The notes under the pieces: generated by a model
Database searches by the model: none
What the model was told of the DNA's origin: nothing
What the model saw: the letters and a program-made list of their open reading frames with translations, nothing else
Part shown: positions 1 to 7,529 of the stretch, piece after piece
Layout of the letters: each line of letters begins with the position of its first letter
Position numbering within the stretch: the stretch's first letter is position 1
Source of the DNA: Bdellovibrionia bacterium
GTDB taxonomy: Bacteria > Bdellovibrionota > Bdellovibrionia > Bdellovibrionales > JAGQZY01
DNA length: 39,737 bases
Direction: 5' to 3'
Assembly: GCA_030424665.1 (NCBI GenBank)
Contig: JAUHWN010000017.1
Location: 1 to 39,737 of the forward strand
Program-made: the position numbers and the translations under genes

Positions 1-2
1 CA

Positions 3-22
3 AATTCTTTTAGGAAAGAATT
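3..22 (-). terminator. Inverted repeat after the oxidoreductase gene
   Basis: AATTCTTT and AAAGAATT form a perfect 8-bp stem around a TAGG loop, about 30 bases past the stop of the minus-strand gene at 54. It is AT-rich and no T-run can be seen before the window ends, so it is only a weak terminator candidate. The rest of bases 1-53 shows nothing else. Confidence 0.3.
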
Positions 23-53
23 GGCTTAGAATTTATTTAGTAATTTCAAATAT

Positions 54-1220
54 TTAAACTTGTTGAGAGGCAAGCTGGGAGAGCTCTTCAACTGGTTTTG
101 CAGCCCCTTCGTCGCCAGCTAATTCTTCGCTCAGAAACTGACTGACTTGGAGCAGGAGGTCTTGTCCTTGTATGAATTCTGCGAGAAGTCCGCCGGCGGG
201 TGACATGCCAGGTCCGCAAACCCACAAATTATTGATTTTATTAATCTTATAACCGCTTACGAGCTTTTCAACAAAGCTTAAAGCATTGGGTTCGAGGTAA
301 ATTCTCTCGAATTGAATGCCTTCGTGTAGCTCTGGAAAAGCTCTTTTGATTTGCTTTTTGATATCTCTGAGAGCCTGACCAGCAGTTTCATCATCATCGG
401 CTAAATCGTAGGGGATGTAACTCACCCAGCGACTAATGTTAAAGACTTGGTCTTCTCTTTGTTCCTGAAAAAAACGTCCCAGGCAGGGCTCAGTCTTAGA
501 GCCTTTGAGAAGGTAGCTGTAATCGAGCTTCTCAGGGAGTGAGTCGTGGACAAGAAACATATGAACCGCTGCCCACGCGGGGATTTTAGCGAACTTTGAG
601 ATGAGTTTGCTTCCTAGATCGTCGTGGTGAAATAAGCGCTTTATCTCTTTGAGTGAATTTCCGTATACGACGGCTGTCGTAGTATAGTTTTTTGCCCCAT
701 TGAGAATGAAGCTTGAAATTTGTCCGTCTTCTACCTCAAGTTTCGTAACCATTTGTAGGGTGTAAATATCTCCGAGATCGACATTTTCAAAGCGATGGGC
801 CCATTGCCCGGGGCTGTAATTATAGTTGTTATAAACCTTTTGTGCCAGAGTGCTTTCAAGAGCATCAAAGCTTTCGGGTTTTTCATTTCCGAAGCCAACA
901 AACTCTTGCGTTTTTCCGGAATCATAGGTTTGCCAGATCATTTCAGACTCCGAGTGGTGGAGTTCTTCGCACCAATTTGTAAAAAGCTCTGAAATATTCT
1001 GAAAACCATCTTCGTGAAATGGGGAAAATTGAACACATTGATCAAAAAAATGGCCTTTGTACTGAATCAAACGAGAAGAGCCACCTAATTTGTCATCTTC
1101 GGTAATGATTGCGACCTTTAAGCCAGTTTTTCGCAGGTGATAAGCCATAAAGAGCTGGGAAAGGTTGCTGCCGATAAATGTGACGTCGTAGTGATTTTTT
1201 TTATTTCGTTTTAAAGCCAT
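54..1220 (-). CDS. FAD/NAD(P)-binding amine-oxidase-like oxidoreductase
   Basis: A 388-residue flavoprotein-like protein. The N-terminus has a beta-alpha-beta Rossmann start (VTFIGSNLSQL, residues about 13-23) and then a strand ending in an acidic residue and LGGSS. That is the pattern of the phytoene desaturase/amine oxidase superfamily, where it binds the ADP part of FAD. Near residue 340, LWVCGPGMSPAGG resembles the C-terminal flavin-contact segment of the same superfamily. The usual GxGxxG is degenerate here (G-S-N-L-S-Q), so tight FAD binding is not certain. There is no signal peptide, so it should be cytoplasmic. It starts 20 bases after the CFI-box gene and probably shares its transcript; no clear Shine-Dalgarno sequence precedes the ATG. 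The substrate cannot be told from sequence. Confidence 0.75.
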   Translation of the reverse strand: MALKRNKKNHYDVTFIGSNLSQLFMAYHLRKTGLKVAIITEDDKLGGSSRLIQYKGHFFDQCVQFSPFHEDGFQNISELFTNWCEELHHSESEMIWQTYDSGKTQEFVGFGNEKPESFDALESTLAQKVYNNYNYSPGQWAHRFENVDLGDIYTLQMVTKLEVEDGQISSFILNGAKNYTTTAVVYGNSLKEIKRLFHHDDLGSKLISKFAKIPAWAAVHMFLVHDSLPEKLDYSYLLKGSKTEPCLGRFFQEQREDQVFNISRWVSYIPYDLADDDETAGQALRDIKKQIKRAFPELHEGIQFERIYLEPNALSFVEKLVSGYKINKINNLWVCGPGMSPAGGLLAEFIQGQDLLLQVSQFLSEELAGDEGAAKPVEELSQLASQQV

Positions 1221-1240
1221 AATAAGAAGATGACTCGGCC

Positions 1241-2149
1241 TTAGAGTTCTTTCAAGTGGAATCTCTTATTCAGGGCCAGTGCAGCGCGTTTTAAGCTCCC
1301 AGCAATTATTTTTTTGCATAAAGGCTTGGTGTCGAGCCATTTCGCGATTCTGGGAGAATATCGATAATAGAAATAAATAAACTTTTTTCCAACTGGGTGT
1401 GTGCGGAGAATGTGGTCACGAAACAGGCAAAGCAGCACAACGGTTTCTGTTCTTTGTCCCTCAAAAGCCGTTGTCGAGATAAAACAGCGGGGTCGGTCAG
1501 CACGTGTTTTCTTTAAAAACCGCTTGTAGGCCTCCGGGTAGCGCGCTCTTTTTAATTCTGCTTCGGCATTGCGAATTAAGATGGCGTAGGAATTTGAATA
1601 GCGTGCAAACTCGGTCAGTTTATCTGCTGCCTCGTAGGCGCGTTGAGCATGGGATGAGCTTTTGTCGTATATTTTCAAAAGATCCCAAAGGACTGAGGCA
1701 ATTAAATTTAGTTCTTGAGCTTGTCCTTGGAGGTGATCGGGAGAAAGAGTGCCATGGGGAACCTTACAAACTATTTCGAGAATTTTAATATATTTTTCGT
1801 AACTCAAGGCCGCTTCCGAATAGGCCTTTTGCTTCATGAGTTGTCGCGCTTGTTTCACGACCCCAAGGCGACTTTGCCAAAGAAAATGACGGTTTTTTTC
1901 TTTTGCAACTTGTTCGGCACGAAGTTTAGCGCCCTTTGAAACCATTTTGTCGAACTCACTAAAGCATTCGGAACAAGCCTCGCTGGGAATATCAGAAAGG
2001 CCCTCTTTGCCCAGGCGAAGTCGCATTCCCGCGTCAACACTCTTGAGCGGAGGGCTTACGGTCTTCATACAACGAGGGCATTCAACTTTAGAGTTTTCTT
2101 CTTCAATTTTTTTTGAAGCAGATTTTATCTTGTCGTCTTCTTCGGCCAT
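1241..2149 (-). CDS. CFI-box-CTERM protein with N-terminal CxxC pairs
   Basis: A 302-residue protein of unknown function. Residues C24/C27 and C59/C62 form two CxxC pairs about 31 residues apart, like a zinc ribbon. Residues about 75-200 are charged and helical. From residue 222 to the end is an 81-residue module that starts CFISTTAF and continues with LFRDHILRTHPVGKKF and YYRYSPRIAKWL. I recognise this as the CFI-box C-terminal domain found at the ends of many otherwise unrelated bacterial proteins; its function is not established. There is no signal peptide. The ATG lies 6 bases after a perfect TATAAT and has no Shine-Dalgarno sequence, so the mRNA may be leaderless. It is probably the first gene of a two-gene unit with the oxidoreductase. 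Confidence 0.8.
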   Translation of the reverse strand: MAEEDDKIKSASKKIEEENSKVECPRCMKTVSPPLKSVDAGMRLRLGKEGLSDIPSEACSECFSEFDKMVSKGAKLRAEQVAKEKNRHFLWQSRLGVVKQARQLMKQKAYSEAALSYEKYIKILEIVCKVPHGTLSPDHLQGQAQELNLIASVLWDLLKIYDKSSSHAQRAYEAADKLTEFARYSNSYAILIRNAEAELKRARYPEAYKRFLKKTRADRPRCFISTTAFEGQRTETVVLLCLFRDHILRTHPVGKKFIYFYYRYSPRIAKWLDTKPLCKKIIAGSLKRAALALNKRFHLKEL

Positions 2150-2155
2150 TAAATT

Positions 2156-2161
2156 ATTATA
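2156..2161 (-). promoter_or_regulatory. Perfect -10 hexamer 6 bases before the CFI-box start codon
   Basis: The minus strand reads TATAAT, then six bases, then ATG at 2149. A start site 6-8 bases after a -10 box would fall on or beside the ATG. The -35 region (CTTAAA at 17 bases) is poor. No Shine-Dalgarno sequence lies between box and start. Confidence 0.45.
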
Positions 2162-2237
2162 GCTAAAGAGTTGAATCTTTTAAGCCTAAATAACAGATCT
2201 GTAGTGAAATGTTAGCCGGACAAAAGTCCCAATGTCG

Positions 2238-4262
2238 CTAAAAGAGATTTTGTGGATCGATATCTACTAGGAGTTTTGTGCCCGAAGGAATCCATTTCGC
2301 CTTATTGTCGATCAGTCTTCGGCAAAGCTCTCGCAAATGATTGGGATTTGATGATTTCAACAGGAGTTGATAGCGATATTGATTGCGAACCCGTGCCAAG
2401 GGGGCGGGGCTCGGCCCCAAAATATGAATGTCACTAAAAACTTCGAATCGAGATTGCATTGCTTCGGCTCGTTGTCTTAATTTTTGGCTCAATGATTTCG
2501 CCTTTTCTTGAGACAAGCTCGAGATACGAAAAGCGGCCATCCTCGCATAAGGCGGATAGCTTAAGCTGCGGCGAAACCCTAGTTCAAAATCTGCAAAAGC
2601 CGAAAAGTCTTGCTTGATCGAGTATTCGATACTTGGGTGATCAGAATTCATAGCCTGAATGATCACCTTTCCTTTTCGATCTTTAAGGTGGCGACCTGCC
2701 CTACCAGCCATTTGGGTTATGAGTTGATAGCTTCTTTCACAGGCCCTGAAGTCCGGCATATTAAAACCAATATCGGCCAAAACTAAGCCAACGAGAGTCA
2801 GGTTTTTAAAGTCTAGGCCTTTAGCTATCATTTGCGTGCCGACCAAAACATCGACTTCGTTATTTTCAACTCTTTTGATTAAGTCTTCTAAATCTTTTCG
2901 TGAAGTGATTTCGTCGCGATCGGCTCTGGCCACTTTGATATCCGGAAACAAATCTCCCAGATCAGATTCGATTTTTTCAGTACCGAGACCCAGAGGCTTG
3001 AGTTCTTCTGAGCCCATTCTTTGTGTCGCGTACTCGAGGCTTTCACTGTAATCACAGTAGTGGCACAGCAAATGGTTTTTGCCGTGGAGAGTGAGGCTAA
3101 TATCACAGTTGGGGCAGTGGGGTGATTCGCCACTAATAAAGTCAACGACAGTGCCGGCCATGCCCCGCCGATTTAAAAATAGGGCGACTTGCTCACCACG
3201 AGTTAGTGTTTCTTGAATGGCTCCATAGAGTTCTGGGCTCATCCAAAAAGGAAATGGGGAGTTTTTAGACTCTTCCCGCTCCGTGCTGTCTTGTTTGAGC
3301 GGCACTACTTTGATGTCTGGAAGCTGTACGCTGCCAATTCGACTTTTTATTTGGTGATAATGGTAACGATTTTCTTTTGCGTTTCGGTAGCTTTCCATTG
3401 ATGGAGTTGCGCTCCCTAAGATGATAGGGCAGTCAAAAAGCTGGGCTTTTTTAACGGCGGCATCACGACCGTGATATTTTAATTTTTCATCTTGCTTAAA
3501 ACTCGGTTCGTGTTCTTCGTCGATGACGATGAGGCCGAGATCGGGAAGTGGGCAAAATAGTGCTGATCGAGCACCCAGTAGGACTTTCTTTTCTCCTAGG
3601 TAGGCCTTCCACCACTCATTGGTTTTTTCTCTCTCTGTTAGGTGGGAATGAATAACTGCTATTTGTGGGCCCAGGTGGTCTACAAATCGCTGTACGAGTT
3701 GAGGCGTTAGGCTGATTTCGGGAACTAAAAAGAGGCAGCTTTGACCGCGATCAATAACTTCTTTGATGAGTTCCAAATAGATTTCAGTTTTGCCCGAACC
3801 GGTAACTCCATGAAGAAGGTGTGCTTGAAAACCCGACAGGCTTTTAATGGATTGAACGCATTTTTGCTGATCTTCGGTGAGGACTTTTTCGTCAGTTGAT
3901 CGCGCTTCTGGTAAAAGTTCAGGGCGCTCTTTTTTAATGCGTGAAAATCGTTTTAATGGCGGAAATGCGGTTTCGATGACCTGACCAAGAGGATGAATAT
4001 AGTATTCGGAGACCCAGCTTAAAAAGTCGAGCTCTTTCTGGTTGATACTTAATTGATCTTCGTCAATTTCACCAATAGCTTTGACTTTAAATTCTTTGTT
4101 AGGATTTTCATCGGGCTCAATAAGGGTTCCCTTAACTTTTCTTTTGCCCAATGGAACTTCTACTCGAAGACCTGCGCGCGCAGGAGTTTCTGATTGCCAC
4201 AAATAGGTTAGTGGCTCGGGAAGGGGGGCATTAACTGCCACCCGCCAGGCTTTATGGGTCAA
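2238..4262 (-). CDS. priA: Primosomal protein N' (replication restart helicase PriA)
   Basis: A 674-residue superfamily 2 3'-to-5' DNA helicase that rebuilds the primosome at stalled forks; somewhat shorter than the roughly 730-residue E. coli protein. The N-terminal DNA-binding domain (about 1-105) is followed by Walker A GVTGSGKTE (152-160), DEEH (248-251), motif III GSATPS and motif VI QMAGRAGR. PriA normally inserts eight cysteines as four CxxC pairs binding two zincs. Only the middle two pairs remain here (C383/C386 and C400/C403). The places of the first and last pairs read D-F-I-S and T-Q-R-M, so one complete zinc site appears lost. The start is a TTG overlapping the upstream stop (TTGA), with CGAGG six bases before it, so translation is probably coupled. 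Confidence 0.97.
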   Translation of the reverse strand: MTHKAWRVAVNAPLPEPLTYLWQSETPARAGLRVEVPLGKRKVKGTLIEPDENPNKEFKVKAIGEIDEDQLSINQKELDFLSWVSEYYIHPLGQVIETAFPPLKRFSRIKKERPELLPEARSTDEKVLTEDQQKCVQSIKSLSGFQAHLLHGVTGSGKTEIYLELIKEVIDRGQSCLFLVPEISLTPQLVQRFVDHLGPQIAVIHSHLTEREKTNEWWKAYLGEKKVLLGARSALFCPLPDLGLIVIDEEHEPSFKQDEKLKYHGRDAAVKKAQLFDCPIILGSATPSMESYRNAKENRYHYHQIKSRIGSVQLPDIKVVPLKQDSTEREESKNSPFPFWMSPELYGAIQETLTRGEQVALFLNRRGMAGTVVDFISGESPHCPNCDISLTLHGKNHLLCHYCDYSESLEYATQRMGSEELKPLGLGTEKIESDLGDLFPDIKVARADRDEITSRKDLEDLIKRVENNEVDVLVGTQMIAKGLDFKNLTLVGLVLADIGFNMPDFRACERSYQLITQMAGRAGRHLKDRKGKVIIQAMNSDHPSIEYSIKQDFSAFADFELGFRRSLSYPPYARMAAFRISSLSQEKAKSLSQKLRQRAEAMQSRFEVFSDIHILGPSPAPLARVRNQYRYQLLLKSSNPNHLRELCRRLIDNKAKWIPSGTKLLVDIDPQNLF

Positions 4263-5140
4263 CGAAACCTCGCGTAGAACTCTTTAATTAGCGCATTGCG
4301 AGGTTCTCTGCGATCAGAAGATATAGTTTTCTTTAAGCTGAGAAGGGTGTTGGGTTGAAAGCGAGACTGAAGAGAAGATCTCGACCCAAGGGATTTGGCT
4401 GAAATGGTACGAATAAAAACCGCATTATTATTCCAGGTGATGGTTCGATCTTTGGGAAGCTTCAAGCCAGAGTTGTATGACTGGTATTTATTGGCTTGAA
4501 CTTCAGCCTGGCTTTTAAATCGGAGCTTTCGCAAGAGAAAAGAATCTTGTTCGACCCAAACACCTGGTAGTGAAACATCTGAGCCTGCCGGAGTTGGTTG
4601 GCCAAAAGCATACGCAATGTAACCACTCACTCGAGAGAGCCTGGCATAGGGCTCTGGTTCATATTTTACCTGGTTGAGAGAGTAGGCCGGTTGATTGGGC
4701 TTTAGAATTGTATTGGGTAAAACATCAATTCTAATGAGTTGATAGAGAAGGTTGTCGAGTTTTCTAAAGTGAAAGTATGGCTCAGCAAACTCAACACTCT
4801 GAGGATAATTGTGAACTTTATCATCGCCTTCAAAAACAAATCGTCTGCCGTCTTTGTAGATGGCATTAAACTCCCATTGATCAGAAAGGGTCGTTCCCCC
4901 TGTCGCTTTTAAGCGAAGTGTTTTTCCATCGATCACCGTCCATAATTCTTTAACAACAAGGGCATCGGTTTCAGTTTTGAAGTGCACTTCTTGAATTACT
5001 TGGTAGGTCTGACTTCCGCTGTTTTTAATGGCGCGAGAAAGAATCATTCGTGTTTTGGGAATGTAGGCCCAAGCACTAAATGCCAGGAGTGATATTGCAA
5101 GGAAGCTAACTAAAATCTTGAAATTATTGAATATCTTCAT
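4259..5140 (-). CDS. Exported protein of unknown function upstream of priA
   Basis: A 293-residue protein with a clear N-terminal signal peptide: basic start, hydrophobic core LVSFLAISLLAFSA, likely cleavage after AWA near residue 25. There is no lipobox, so it should be periplasmic or outer-membrane associated. The mature part is rich in beta-strand-like alternation (for example YQVIQEVHFKTETDALVVKE) and has a strongly basic C-terminus with several RR and SR pairs. I do not recognise a family; the pattern is loosely like periplasmic lipoprotein-carrier beta-sheet proteins, but nothing decides it. The stop overlaps the TTG start of priA. The ATG has only a weak GAGA upstream. Confidence 0.8.
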   Translation of the reverse strand: MKIFNNFKILVSFLAISLLAFSAWAYIPKTRMILSRAIKNSGSQTYQVIQEVHFKTETDALVVKELWTVIDGKTLRLKATGGTTLSDQWEFNAIYKDGRRFVFEGDDKVHNYPQSVEFAEPYFHFRKLDNLLYQLIRIDVLPNTILKPNQPAYSLNQVKYEPEPYARLSRVSGYIAYAFGQPTPAGSDVSLPGVWVEQDSFLLRKLRFKSQAEVQANKYQSYNSGLKLPKDRTITWNNNAVFIRTISAKSLGSRSSLQSRFQPNTLLSLKKTISSDRREPRNALIKEFYARFR

Positions 5141-5291
5141 AATGTCTCAAAAAAGCACATTGCCGTGATGTTGACAAGTTTATACTCCGATTGGAGCTCA
5201 GTGACCATTCTTTCTGAAATTATTTAATCAATATTTACATATACTTATGGGTCTTATGGGTTAGCATTTAGACTGAGGTCGTGTTTCGGGC

Positions 5292-5319
5292 TAAAACGTT
5301 TAGTGACTTAAACCGATAT
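5292..5319 (+). promoter_or_regulatory. Candidate sigma-28 (FliA-type) promoter for the lipoprotein gene
   Basis: TAAAACGTT is followed by ACCGATAT with spacing close to the FliA consensus TAAAGTTT-N11-GCCGATAA. The -10 part matches best. It ends about 30 bases before the ATG at 5351. The rest of the 5141-5350 divergent gap is AT-rich and holds a short CTCC-GATT-GGAG inverted repeat near 5185. Confidence 0.4.
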
Positions 5320-5350
5320 GAATAAATGTGAGTCGTCAGAGGGGTAATGG

Positions 5351-6553
5351 ATGAACCAAAGCTTTTTGTCTAGGGCTTGGGGACCGATGTTTCTGTTGGT
5401 CTTCTCGGGACTAAGCTCAATATTTCTTTTTCAAAATTGTGATATGGGTGGCGTTCCAGCAACCCAAGATCGGCTGGCTCTTTTAGCCGCGGATCAAGAT
5501 TTTGTTTACGATACAGTTGTTGATCAAATTGCCTACATGTCCTGTTCTGAAGTGAATAGTCCAGCGGGAAGAGACCCAAGTGCTTACTTTACTTTTCGCG
5601 TAGGCGCTTATGGTGACGATGCCGGAATTAGTTTAACCGATGAATTCTTTGAATTAACTGAAAAGTCTTCCGCAAAAGAGCGCTTGGATCTCTTAAATAT
5701 TGGCCCCGGTAGCAAAGCAATGAATTTGCAATTAGCTCTACGAGGTAATCAGAATCTACAAACTATATTTGTAACAACCAGTGGTAGTGATGGAACTGAG
5801 GGTATTGATTATTCTACTATGTTCACGACTCTTGGCGAAGATTATCCGTCAGCCTACTTACTCGATTACTACTCTCAAGGAAAACGCTTAAAGTACCTTC
5901 GTGATGACTTTGGTAAGGGTATTCGGATTGAAGGGTCCCTGAGTTTTGCTTCATCTTCTGAAACAGAAGATCAGGCGAGAAATTACTCTTCGAATAACTC
6001 TGGTGTATTGGCGCTCACATATCGCGATACTGCAACTGGTGGTGTGGCAGCTATTTCACCTGAAGATCTCGGTCAAGAAGGCGAAAGACAAAAAAGCGTT
6101 TTTGGCCGTGGCTTTGAATTAAATTACCGAGTACCGGTAGGCGCTAACTCAGGCTTTCCGCCGCGAATTCTTTTTGGAGTAACAGAGAGAAGTCTTGAAA
6201 ATGCCTCTGATGCAAGCAAGAGAAAGAATTGGACTTGTAATTCTTCAATGGTTTTCAAAATCGTAGACAAAGATGATGCGATAGCTGGAACCAATGTAAC
6301 TTGTAATATGGTTCCGGACAATTTGGCGGGTAACCAAGCCTTACTCTCGAAAGTAAGAAACATACTTAAACCTGAGGACTGGTGGGTCGATCTCACTAAT
6401 AATTGCATCATTGCTAAAACAGCTCAAACAGGTGGATGCTACAATAAGCGTAATGATAAAACTGTGGAGTACAACCTCAATCAACCGTGTTCAATTGATG
6501 TCGAGGGGCCTAATCCACTTTGTTCTCACTTTGTCAGTATCTGTGAGCGATGA
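5351..6553 (+). CDS. Predicted lipoprotein with FQNC lipobox, unknown function
   Basis: A 400-residue exported protein. The N-terminal hydrophobic stretch (about 11-27) ends in LFQNC at C30, giving a non-standard lipobox with Q and N at -2 and -1. I associate F-Q-N-C ends with Bdellovibrio-type lipoproteins from memory, not from a search. The mature protein is acidic to neutral with few basic clusters. Its C-terminal third holds about eight cysteines (YMSC earlier, then NWTC, NVTC, NNC, GGC, QPC, LC, SIC), consistent with disulphides outside the cytoplasm. No known enzymatic motif is seen. GAGGGG lies about eight bases before the ATG. The gene stands alone, with its own promoter candidate and a strong terminator. 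Confidence 0.85.
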   Translation: MNQSFLSRAWGPMFLLVFSGLSSIFLFQNCDMGGVPATQDRLALLAADQDFVYDTVVDQIAYMSCSEVNSPAGRDPSAYFTFRVGAYGDDAGISLTDEFFELTEKSSAKERLDLLNIGPGSKAMNLQLALRGNQNLQTIFVTTSGSDGTEGIDYSTMFTTLGEDYPSAYLLDYYSQGKRLKYLRDDFGKGIRIEGSLSFASSSETEDQARNYSSNNSGVLALTYRDTATGGVAAISPEDLGQEGERQKSVFGRGFELNYRVPVGANSGFPPRILFGVTERSLENASDASKRKNWTCNSSMVFKIVDKDDAIAGTNVTCNMVPDNLAGNQALLSKVRNILKPEDWWVDLTNNCIIAKTAQTGGCYNKRNDKTVEYNLNQPCSIDVEGPNPLCSHFVSICER

Positions 6554-6559
6554 AGATAA

Positions 6560-6599
6560 GAAGAGGTGAAAGTGGACGTTCGGCACCTCTTCATTTTTT
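6560..6599 (+). terminator. Rho-independent terminator of the lipoprotein gene
   Basis: GAAGAGGTG and CACCTCTTC form a perfect 9-bp stem with a 15-base loop, followed by ATTTTTT. It begins seven bases after the stop and lies in the convergent gap before the response regulator gene. Confidence 0.9.
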
Positions 6600-6634
6600 C
6601 GAATCCTATCTAGTTACAGTTAAATAATTTTGCA

Positions 6635-7381
6635 CTAAATATGATCCTTTGCATAGTTTTGACCCTCTATGGTGTAACCCACTCCATAAATGCTCTTAAT
6701 CTGCCTTCCGCATGGGCCCATCTTCTTGCGCAGATTTGCAATGTGAACATCGAGAGTTCGATTCATTGACTTCTTCATTGGCGCATTCCAAACGGATTTT
6801 ACAATGGCATCTCTGGTAAGGATTGAGTCTTTGTGGTCCATTAGTGTTTTCATGATTCGAAACTCAATTGGTGTCAGACTAACAGTCTCTTCTTCTTCTA
6901 GTCCTGTACGCACTCGAGCGTCAAATTTTTGCAAATTCAGCGTTAAGTCTCCGACACTGATTTCTTGCACATTCATTCCTTTTGAGATTCGACTCTTCAG
7001 CAACATACTGTGTAGTCTGAGTTTCAGTTCCACGATATCTACTGGCTTGGTCATATAGTCCCAAATTCCCATATAAAACCCTGCGACTTTTGCATTCATC
7101 TCTTTCGATGCGGTCAGCAGTAGTGTTGGAATCGATAATTGACCATTTGATAGTTTTATCTTTTCACAGAACTCGAGACCCGAACCATCGGGTAATTGGA
7201 GGTCAATAATAGCTAGGTCGAAACTCACAGAGTCAATCAAGCTCTTTGCTGATTGAATGGAGTCGAGACAAGTGACCTCATACTCGTCTCTTAAATAGGT
7301 TTTGATTAATGCTTGGTCCACTTTAGAGTCTTCAACGAGCAATAGTTGTGGTTTATTTGATTCTTGCATAAAGCGATTCAT
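6635..7381 (-). CDS. OmpR/PhoB-family response regulator
   Basis: A two-domain DNA-binding response regulator of about 248 residues. The receiver domain has the acidic pair in LLLVEDSKVDQ, the phospho-acceptor aspartate in IIDLQLPDG, the switch threonine in LLTAS and the lysine in MTKPVD, so it looks competent for phosphorylation. The C-terminal winged helix has the family pattern LTPIEFRIMKTLMDH and ends SIYGVGYTIEG. The track starts at a TTG (7402), but the ATG at 7381 follows AAAGGAG at proper spacing and is the better start. No histidine kinase gene is adjacent, so the partner is unknown. Its upstream region holds a perfect palindrome at 7467-7482. Confidence 0.93.
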   Translation of the reverse strand: MNRFMQESNKPQLLLVEDSKVDQALIKTYLRDEYEVTCLDSIQSAKSLIDSVSFDLAIIDLQLPDGSGLEFCEKIKLSNGQLSIPTLLLTASKEMNAKVAGFYMGIWDYMTKPVDIVELKLRLHSMLLKSRISKGMNVQEISVGDLTLNLQKFDARVRTGLEEEETVSLTPIEFRIMKTLMDHKDSILTRDAIVKSVWNAPMKKSMNRTLDVHIANLRKKMGPCGRQIKSIYGVGYTIEGQNYAKDHI

Positions 7382-7466
7382 AAACTCTCCTTTCTTTAGC
7401 AACTCTAAATTCAGTCTAGAGGGTAAGTATTGGGAGAATTTTTTTAGAATATTGAATCGTGTTCAT

Positions 7467-7482
7467 AATTCCGTTCGGAATT
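7467..7482. promoter_or_regulatory. Palindrome upstream of the response regulator
   Basis: AATTCCG-TT-CGGAATT is a perfect 7+7 inverted repeat with a two-base centre, about 86 bases upstream of the response regulator start. It could be an operator or part of the promoter region. No T-run follows on either strand, so it is not a standard terminator. Confidence 0.4.
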
Positions 7483-7503
7483 GAGAATGTTGGGGAATTG
7501 TTC

Positions 7504-7525
7504 TGAAAATATGACCCTGAGGTCA
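7504..7525 (-). terminator. Weak hairpin after the M23 peptidase gene
   Basis: On the minus strand TGACC-TCAG-GGTCA forms a 5-bp stem directly after the stop, followed by TATTTTC. The short stem makes it only a weak terminator. Confidence 0.35.
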
Positions 7526-7529
7526 CATT

